A stretch of DNA of 64,000 bases from Streptomyces antnestii (GTDB lineage: Bacteria > Actinomycetota > Actinomycetes > Streptomycetales > Streptomycetaceae), in assembly GCF_004005495.1 (NCBI RefSeq), contig NZ_RZYA01000006.1, positions 248,001 through 312,000 on the forward strand. Reading direction: 5' to 3'. Below the pieces are notes generated by a model. It did no database searches and was not told the DNA's origin. It was given only the letters and a program-made list of their open reading frames with translations. Within the stretch, counting starts at the first letter, position 1. Every line of letters starts with the position of its first letter. This document shows positions 58,414 to 64,000 of this stretch, one piece after another. The position numbers and the translations under genes were made by a program.

Positions 58414-59031
58414 TCAGGTGCGGGCGAGCGCCGCCCTGCGGCGGTGCCGCGCGACCCGTTCGCGGTTGCCGCAGACCTCGCTGGAGCACCAGCGGCGGCG
58501 GCGCCCCCGGGACGTGTCGAGATAGATGATCGGGCAGCTGTCGCCCTCGCAGCGGCGCAGGCAGGAGCGGGCGGCCGGGTCGGTGAGGAGTTCCACGGCG
58601 TCCCGGGCGACGGCTGCCAGGAGCTCGCGGCAGCCGGGATCGGCGTGCAGGGCCCGGTCGAGGGTGCCGTCGGCGCGGCGGATCGCGCACGGGGCGGGCG
58701 GGGCGCAGCGGGCGAGGGCGTTGACCCGCTCCAGGGCGGCGGGCGCCGGCCTGCCGTCGAGTTCGCCGCACACCAACTGCTCGATGTGGTCCCGTAGTTC
58801 CCGCACGGCGGCGAGCCAGGCCGGGCCGGCGCCGCGCAGCGGGGTGTCGGCGGGCACGAGCCCTGAGCCGACCAGCCAGGCCCGCAGCCGCACCACCGAG
58901 TCGAGCCGTTCCTCGGGGTGCGCCGTGGTCAGGAGGTCGAGCGAGCTGCGTCCGGAGTCGAAGCGCAGCTCGCCCGAGGCCGATACCGGTGCCGCTGTCG
59001 ATACCGGTGCAGATGCCGATGGCGATGCCAT
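58414..59031 (-). CDS. CGNR zinc-finger / ABATE domain protein
   Basis: A 205-residue protein with an ABATE (stress-induced RNA-binding-like, DUF1470) region and the C-terminal CGNR zinc finger: CEGDSCPIIYLDTSRGRRRR then WCSSEVCGNRERVARHRRR, with four Cys ligands. Such proteins are probable transcription regulators. The N-terminus is a Ser/Ala/Pro run (ASPSASAPVSTAAPVSASG). ATG 59031. Overlapping GGTGCGGG direct repeats lie at its 3' end (58383-58424). Confidence 0.88.
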   Translation of the reverse strand: MASPSASAPVSTAAPVSASGELRFDSGRSSLDLLTTAHPEERLDSVVRLRAWLVGSGLVPADTPLRGAGPAWLAAVRELRDHIEQLVCGELDGRPAPAALERVNALARCAPPAPCAIRRADGTLDRALHADPGCRELLAAVARDAVELLTDPAARSCLRRCEGDSCPIIYLDTSRGRRRRWCSSEVCGNRERVARHRRRAALART

Positions 59032-59166
59032 GTCCCTACAGTGCCCGGCCGCGCGCGCGGCCGGAACCCCTGGTACCGGGCCGCACACGAAGGGTTCACA
59101 GGCCGGACCGGGTCACGCCGGCACGATGTATGTGACCCGCACCGCCTGCACCGGCCACACCGCCCC

Positions 59167-60399
59167 TCACCCGTCCGCGTACTTCGCGTCCGCCGCCGGG
59201 TCGAGCGCGAGGCGGTAGCCCCGCTTGACCACCGTCTGGATCAGCTTCGGCGCGCCGAGTGCCGTACGCAGCCTGGCCATCGCCGTCTCCACGGCGTGCT
59301 CGTCGCGGCCCGCGCCGGGCAGCGCGGCAAGGAGTTCGGAGCGGGCCACCACCCAGCCCGGGCGGCGCGCGAGGCAGCGCAGGAGCGACATCCCGGCGGG
59401 AGGCACCGGCCGCAGGTCACCGTCGACGAGGACGGCCTGCCCACGGATCTCCACGCGGTGTCCGGCGACGGGCAACGTACGGGCCCTGCCCGGGAGTTCG
59501 GCGCACAGCAGCTGGACGAGCGGGCCGAGGCGGAAGCGCTCGGGCTGGACGGTGTCGATACCGTGCGCCTGGAGCGGCAGCGCGGTGACGGGACCGACAC
59601 AGGCGGGCACGACGTCGTGATGCAGCGCGGCCAGCAACTCCGGGAGCTGTCCCCGCAGTTCGGCCCGGGAGAGCAGGGAGGCGGCCGCGGGCGCGCTGGT
59701 GAACGTGAGCGCGTCGAGGCCCCGCCCGATCGTCGCGTCGATGAGCCGGTCGACGGGCCCGATGTCCTCCGGCGGCATCCACCGGTACACCGGCACCCCC
59801 ACGACGTCGGCGCCCGCCTCGCGCAGCGCCTCCACGAAGCCGGGCAGCGGCTCCCCGTGCAGCTGGACGGCGACCCGGCGGCCCTGGACGCCCTCGTCGA
59901 GGAGCCGCTCCAGGACCTCGGCCATCGACTCGGACGACGGGGACCACTCCTCGGTGAGCCCGGCGGCCCGGATCGCGCCCTTGACCTTGGGCCCGCGCGC
60001 GAGCAGTTCCACCTCGCGCAGCCGGTCGACCAGACGCTCGCCGAGGCCCCAGCCGTCGGCGGCCTCGATCCAGCCGCGGAACCCGATGGCGGTGGTCGCG
60101 ACCACGACGTCCGGCACGTGGCCGACGATCTCCTTGGTCGCCGCGAGGAGTTCGCCGTCGTCCGCGAGCGGGACGATGCGCAGAGCGGGCGCGTGCAGGA
60201 CGGCGGCGCCGCGCCGCTGGAGGAGCGCGCCGAGTTCGTCGGCGCGGCGGGCGGCGGTCACGCCCACGGTGAAGCCCGCCAAGGGGCCGTGCTGTCCCGT
60301 GGTTCCCGCAGTTCCCGTCGTTCCCGCAGTTCCCGACGTTCCCGTCGTTCCCGTCGTTCCCGTCGTTCCCGCAGGGTGGCTGTGCTGTGCGTCGTGCAT
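59167..60399 (-). CDS. nnaR: Nitrate/nitrite assimilation regulator with HemD-like and winged-helix domains (NnaR)
   Basis: A 410-residue protein. After a 30-residue Gly-Thr-rich head (TTGTTGTTGTSGTAG) comes a uroporphyrinogen-III synthase-like domain (about 42-290: GFTVGVTAARRADELGALLQ, TSAPAAASLL), then an OmpR/PhoB-type winged helix (about 315-400: VPPAGMSLLRCLARRPGWVV ... VETAMARLRTALG, VVKRGYRLAL). In S. coelicolor the protein with this architecture beside narK, NnaR, acts with GlnR on nitrate genes. The 9-base repeats (about 60297-60372) that encode the head could vary in number. It follows narK after a terminator, so it probably has its own promoter as well. Confidence 0.9.
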   Translation of the reverse strand: MHDAQHSHPAGTTGTTGTTGTSGTAGTTGTAGTTGQHGPLAGFTVGVTAARRADELGALLQRRGAAVLHAPALRIVPLADDGELLAATKEIVGHVPDVVVATTAIGFRGWIEAADGWGLGERLVDRLREVELLARGPKVKGAIRAAGLTEEWSPSSESMAEVLERLLDEGVQGRRVAVQLHGEPLPGFVEALREAGADVVGVPVYRWMPPEDIGPVDRLIDATIGRGLDALTFTSAPAAASLLSRAELRGQLPELLAALHHDVVPACVGPVTALPLQAHGIDTVQPERFRLGPLVQLLCAELPGRARTLPVAGHRVEIRGQAVLVDGDLRPVPPAGMSLLRCLARRPGWVVARSELLAALPGAGRDEHAVETAMARLRTALGAPKLIQTVVKRGYRLALDPAADAKYADG

Positions 60400-60439
60400 G
60401 GCTTGATCTCGTCCCGCTCGATGGGTCGTGCCGGGGTCG

Positions 60440-60473
60440 ACCGAGCCTGTCAAGATCCCGTGACAGGCTCGGT
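60440..60473 (-). terminator. Terminator after narK
   Basis: ACCGAGCCTGTCA (60440-60452) / TGACAGGCTCGGT (60461-60473), a 13-bp perfect stem with an 8-base loop, begins 52 bases past the narK stop on the minus strand and 41 bases before nnaR. It should limit read-through into nnaR. Confidence 0.85.
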
Positions 60474-60524
60474 TCACCCCGATGTCGACGGTGTTACGTC
60501 ACACCCCGGCGGCACGCCCGGGCG

Positions 60525-61877
60525 TCACACTTCGGCGTAGCTGAGCTGGGGCTTCGCCTCCGTGGCCGGCTCGGGTGCCGCACTGCGGGCCGGACGTCGA
60601 AGGTATACGGCCCATGTGACGGCGAAGCACACCGCGTAGAAGACGAGGAAGCCGACGAAGGCCGACGTGCCGGTGCCGGCGGTCTGGAAGGACTGGCGGA
60701 ACGCGAGGTTGATGCCGAGCCCGCCGAGCGCGCCCACCGCCCCGATCAGGCCCATCGACGCCCCGGAGAGCCGCCGCCCGTACGCCGCCGCCTCCTCCCC
60801 CGTGAGCCCCTTGACGAGGGCCTTGGCCTGGAAGATGCCGGGGATCATCTTGTACGTCGACCCGTTGCCGAGCCCGGTGAGCACGAACAGCGCGATGAAC
60901 GCCGTCGTGAACAGCGGCAGCGACTTCTGGGTCGACGCGAGGACGACCACGGCGGTCGCGGCGGCCATCGCGACGAAGTTCCCCAGCGTGATGCGCGCCC
61001 CGCCGAACCGGTCCGCGAGCCGGCCGCCGACCGGCCGGATCAGGGACCCGAGCAGCGGCCCGATGAATGTGATCGACGCGGCCTGCAGCGGTGTCCTGCC
61101 GAACTGCGTCTGCAGGACGAGCCCGAACGCGAAGCTGTAGCCGATGAACGACCCGAACGTCCCCACGTACAGGAACGACATGATCCACGTGTGCGGGTCG
61201 CGCGCGGCCACCTTCGCCGCGCCGGTGTCGTTCTTCACGGTGGCGAGGTTGTCCATGAACAGGAACGCGCAGACCGCCGACACCACGATGAGCGGGATGT
61301 AGATCCCGAGCAGCACGCGCGGGCCGCCGCTCGCACCGATCACCGCGAGCCCGGCGAGCTGGACGACGGGTACGCCGATGTTGCCGCCGCCCGCGTTCAG
61401 GCCGAGCGCCCAGCCCTTCTTGCGCAGCGGGAAGAACGAGTTGATGTTCGTCATCGACGAGGCGAAGTTGCCGCCGCCGACACCGGTGAGCATCGCGCAC
61501 ACCATGAAGGTCGTGTACGAGGTCCCCGGCTTCATCACGGCGAACGCCGCGACGGCCGGGACGAGCAGCATGGCCGACGCGATCACCGTCCAGTTCCGCC
61601 CGCCGAACAGGGCGACGGCGAACGTGTAGGGCACGCGCGCGACCGCGCCCACCAGGGTGGCCATCGAGACCAGGAAGAACTTCCCGGCCGGGTCGATGCC
61701 GTACTCGGGCCCCATGAACAGGACCATCACCGACCACAGGCTCCAGACCGAGAACCCGATGTGCTCGGACAGGACGGAGAAGGCGAGGTTGCGCCGCGCG
61801 ACCGACTCGCCGCCCTCCTCCGACCAGAACCTCTCGTCCTCCGGGTCCCACCTCTGGATCCAACTCCGGGCTGCCAT
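60525..61877 (-). CDS. narK: Nitrate/nitrite MFS transporter
   Basis: A 450-residue membrane protein with about 12 segments and the nitrate-nitrite porter signatures GVGGGNFASSMTNINSFFP and LNAGGGNIGVPVVQL. MFS loop RPVGGRLADRFGG is present. It imports nitrate or exports nitrite. ATG at 61877 with GGAGG 6 bases upstream is preferred over GTG 61880. The nnaR gene is next downstream, supporting a role in nitrate assimilation. No convincing GlnR box was found in the 145 bases upstream. Confidence 0.94.
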   Translation of the reverse strand: MAARSWIQRWDPEDERFWSEEGGESVARRNLAFSVLSEHIGFSVWSLWSVMVLFMGPEYGIDPAGKFFLVSMATLVGAVARVPYTFAVALFGGRNWTVIASAMLLVPAVAAFAVMKPGTSYTTFMVCAMLTGVGGGNFASSMTNINSFFPLRKKGWALGLNAGGGNIGVPVVQLAGLAVIGASGGPRVLLGIYIPLIVVSAVCAFLFMDNLATVKNDTGAAKVAARDPHTWIMSFLYVGTFGSFIGYSFAFGLVLQTQFGRTPLQAASITFIGPLLGSLIRPVGGRLADRFGGARITLGNFVAMAAATAVVVLASTQKSLPLFTTAFIALFVLTGLGNGSTYKMIPGIFQAKALVKGLTGEEAAAYGRRLSGASMGLIGAVGALGGLGINLAFRQSFQTAGTGTSAFVGFLVFYAVCFAVTWAVYLRRPARSAAPEPATEAKPQLSYAEV

Positions 61878-62022
61878 CACACGCCTCCAGGGTCACGGTT
61901 CGCGGCTGATGACCCGAAGGTAGGGAGGCGGGATTTCGGGCCTGTGGCTCACCGTGACCGGCGGGGAACGTTGCTCTCACGGGGCACCGGGCACGGGCGT
62001 GAGTTCCGGCCGGCCGGGCGCC

Positions 62023-63285
62023 TCAGCCGGCCGGCTTCTTGGCCTTCTTGGCGCCGTCCGGCCACAGTCTCGGGCTGCGCCTGGCGGCCAGGTCCTCGAT
62101 CCAGCCGGCCCCGAGCACCGCCAGCCCGATCAGCGGCCAGGTGAGCACGAACATCCAGAGCATGTACGTCGTGTCGAGGGCGCCGCTCCACCGCGCGTCC
62201 TCCATGAACGGCAGGTCGTACGCGAGGTCGATGACCGGCACCGTCGCCATGATCAGCATGTTGTGCCAGAGATAGATCGTGACGGCGCGATTGTTGGACA
62301 GCGTGATGAGCTTGTCCCACTTGGCGAGCCGGCCGGGCAACTCCCGCCAGGACGGCGCGTACTGGAGCAGGATGACGACGAACCCGAAGGACCAGGCCGC
62401 CTGCGCAAGCGGGATGTCGTTCAGGTCCCAGCCGTCAGGCCCGAGATGGCCCGAGGCCCACCACAGTCCGAACGCCATCACGATCGACGAGCAGGACACC
62501 GCGAGATAGCGCGGCACCTTGGCGAGCACGCCCTCGTGGTGGGCGAAGCCGAGGACCCAGCAGCCGCCGTAGACCGCGAAGTCGGTGACCGCGTTCCCCG
62601 TCTCGCCGGGGATGGTGACGACGCCCGTGCCCACGACCGCCGTGAGCGCGAGCGGCGCGAGCAGCGTCGCCCACGGCACCCGGCGGAACGCCCACAGGAG
62701 CAGCGGCGAGGCGATGACGAACCACAGATAGGCCCGCAGGTACCAGAGCGGGCCCGCGGCCTGCGCGGGCCAGGTGTCCTCCAGGAGCCCGGCCTTGTCG
62801 CCGAGGTGCCAGGGGAACGAGGGCGCGCCGACCGGGAAGAAGTAGTCGACCAGGCCGATCCAGCCCCAGGTCCCACCGCTGTCGGGGTCCTTGCCGGGGT
62901 TCCAGCCGCCGAGGAGGAGCAGCGCGAGGACGACGACGCTGAACGCCCACATCGGCGGCAGGAGACGACGGATACGTCCTCTGATCACGCCGAGTGCAGG
63001 CCGGTTCAGGGAGCGGGCCATCAGCGATCCGGCGAGCGCGAACATCACGCCCATGGACGGGAAGAGGACCGTCAGCCAGGCCCAGCCGAAGAGGTGGTAG
63101 CAGACGACGCGCACGAGCGCGAGGGAACGCAGCAGGTCGAGATAGCGGTCACGGCCCGGCTTCCCGGGCGCGGCCGCCTGCGCCCGCACCTGCGCCGGCT
63201 GCGGGAACGGCACATGGGGCAGCGGCCGTGTGCGCCGTGTGTGCGGGACGCTCTGCCCGTCGGTGGCGTGGGTGGGATACGTCAT
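62023..63285 (-). CDS. Acyltransferase-3 family membrane protein (OafA/YrhL type)
   Basis: A 420-residue membrane protein with ~10 segments. The motif RYLDLLRSLALVRVVCYHLF contains the family's start (LDLLRxxA) and the His-associated region; IRGRIRRLLPPMWAFSVVV is a second hallmark. It probably O-acylates a cell-surface polysaccharide, with donor acyl groups from the cytoplasm. ATG 63285 follows GGAGG and overlaps the upstream glycosyltransferase stop by 4 bases, linking it to polysaccharide synthesis. Confidence 0.9.
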   Translation of the reverse strand: MTYPTHATDGQSVPHTRRTRPLPHVPFPQPAQVRAQAAAPGKPGRDRYLDLLRSLALVRVVCYHLFGWAWLTVLFPSMGVMFALAGSLMARSLNRPALGVIRGRIRRLLPPMWAFSVVVLALLLLGGWNPGKDPDSGGTWGWIGLVDYFFPVGAPSFPWHLGDKAGLLEDTWPAQAAGPLWYLRAYLWFVIASPLLLWAFRRVPWATLLAPLALTAVVGTGVVTIPGETGNAVTDFAVYGGCWVLGFAHHEGVLAKVPRYLAVSCSSIVMAFGLWWASGHLGPDGWDLNDIPLAQAAWSFGFVVILLQYAPSWRELPGRLAKWDKLITLSNNRAVTIYLWHNMLIMATVPVIDLAYDLPFMEDARWSGALDTTYMLWMFVLTWPLIGLAVLGAGWIEDLAARRSPRLWPDGAKKAKKPAG

Positions 63286-64000
63286 GCGACGGGCCTCCGG
63301 TCGTTGCCACGTGATGCCCACTGGCTCGGAGCCGGCCCGGGCGCCGCCCCCACCGCTCCGGTGCGCCGCAGCTTCTGCCAGCGCAGCCGTCCGCCGGTGA
63401 GCGCGGTGATCCAGGACTGGAGCAGTACGACGTACATCAGCTGCCGGTACAGGATCTGCTGGAGCGGGAGGGAGATGAGATGGGTCATGCGTTCGCGGTC
63501 GAGCCGGAAGGCGTATGCCGCGCAGACAGCCTGGATGGCGAGGACGCCGAGCCAGGCGACGATCGTCTTCTCCGTGGGGCCGAACACCAGGCCGTACAGC
63601 AGGAAGACGTCGATGAGGGGCGCCAGGAGCGGCGCGAGGACCATGAAGAGGGCGACGAGGGGCAGTCCTACGCGGCCGAAGCGGCCGGCCGCGCCGCCCT
63701 CGATCAGGGCTCGCCGGTGCTTCCAGATGGCCTGCATCGTGCCGTACGACCACCGGTAGCGCTGGGACCAGAGCTGCTGGACGGACTCGGGGGCCTCGGT
63801 CCAGGCACGGGCCTTCTCGGCGTAGACCACTCGCCAGCCGTCCCGGTGCAGGGCCATGGTGACGTCGGTGTCCTCGGCGAGGGTGTCGTCGCTCATGCCG
63901 CCGATGCGTTCGAGCGCTCTGCGGCGGAAGGCGCCCACGGCCCCGGGGATCGTGGGCATGCAGCGCAGCAGGTCGTACATGCGGCGGTCGAGGTTGAAGC
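63282..64000 (-). CDS. Glycosyltransferase family 2, polysaccharide synthase-like (5' part outside window)
   Basis: The C-terminal ~239 residues are present; the frame is open to the right edge. Features are GAVGAFRRRALERIGGMSDD, LAEDTDVTMALHRDGWRV (the TED/D region) and the QQLWSQRYRWSYGTMQAIW motif (Q-x-x-R-W), typical of processive GT2 enzymes such as PgaC/IcaA and hyaluronan synthases. Two or three membrane segments follow (LPLVALFMVLAPLLAPLIDV and others). It is paired with the acyltransferase gene, so it makes or exports an acylated surface glycan (inference). Confidence 0.9.
   Translation of the reverse strand, partial: FNLDRRMYDLLRCMPTIPGAVGAFRRRALERIGGMSDDTLAEDTDVTMALHRDGWRVVYAEKARAWTEAPESVQQLWSQRYRWSYGTMQAIWKHRRALIEGGAAGRFGRVGLPLVALFMVLAPLLAPLIDVFLLYGLVFGPTEKTIVAWLGVLAIQAVCAAYAFRLDRERMTHLISLPLQQILYRQLMYVVLLQSWITALTGGRLRWQKLRRTGAVGAAPGPAPSQWASRGNDRRPVA

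Noticed and set aside
61878..62022. Possible GlnR box upstream of narK (GTCAC-N6-CCACA)
   Set aside because: Only the first half fits the GlnR consensus; the second half matches poorly, so no site is called.

Overview
This 64 kb window is high-GC DNA from a Streptomyces-type actinomycete. The evidence is an SsgA-family sporulation protein, a WhiJ-like XRE/DUF397/HATPase triad, rare TTA (bldA) codons, frequent GTG/TTG starts and very GC-rich third positions. From memory (no search was run), the order of the housekeeping genes resembles the S. coelicolor SCO292x-SCO296x chromosomal core. Examples are ssgG, an FAD oxidase, hppD/Lrp, IclR, a helicase, GH20, DUF3039, YqgE, murA, hupA, malic enzyme, HelD, rsuA/sigU, nnaR, narK, an acyltransferase and a glycosyltransferase.

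Layout. 0-7.5 kb: DUF2510 protein (cut by the window edge), ssgG, FAD-linked oxidase, TPR protein, a three-subunit cobalt-type nitrile hydratase with split beta subunit, and hppD divergent from an Lrp/AsnC regulator. 7.5-11.3 kb: a tightly overlapping osmoprotectant (glycine betaine/choline) ABC transporter operon with two permeases, a CBS-type ATPase and a binding lipoprotein. 11.3-17.2 kb: Lon-like secreted protease, IclR regulator, DEAD/DEAH helicase, MFS exporter and tRNA-Cys(GCA).

17.2-41.7 kb is an accessory region beginning beside the tRNA. It holds two copies of a three-gene type VII-secretion-like module, each made of a small WXG-like protein, a ~700-aa LXG-like protein and a four-Cys membrane anchor or lipoprotein. 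It also holds three TTA-containing genes, an IS5-type remnant, a Uma2 nuclease and a whiJ-like triad. At its right end is a signalling/secretion block: a pseudokinase and two membrane Ser/Thr kinases with PQQ-type beta-propellers converge on two mycosin-like subtilases and two WXG/PPE-like proteins. One mycosin has an intact active site; the other has lost its catalytic Ser and oxyanion Asn. No EccB/C/D/E core gene is in the window, so any secretion machine must be encoded elsewhere.

41.8-46.9 kb: an xanthine-dehydrogenase-like operon (FAD, 2Fe-2S and molybdopterin subunits). Its large subunit lacks the catalytic Glu, and its Fe-S subunit carries a ~400-residue repetitive N-terminal extension. 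47.2-54 kb: GH20 hexosaminidase, DUF3039, YqgE, murA, hupA and malic enzyme. 54.4-58.2 kb: HelD-type RNA polymerase-associated helicase and the anti-sigma/ECF sigma pair. 58.4-64 kb: CGNR zinc-finger protein, nitrate regulator nnaR with nitrate/nitrite transporter narK upstream, and an acyltransferase-glycosyltransferase pair cut by the right edge.
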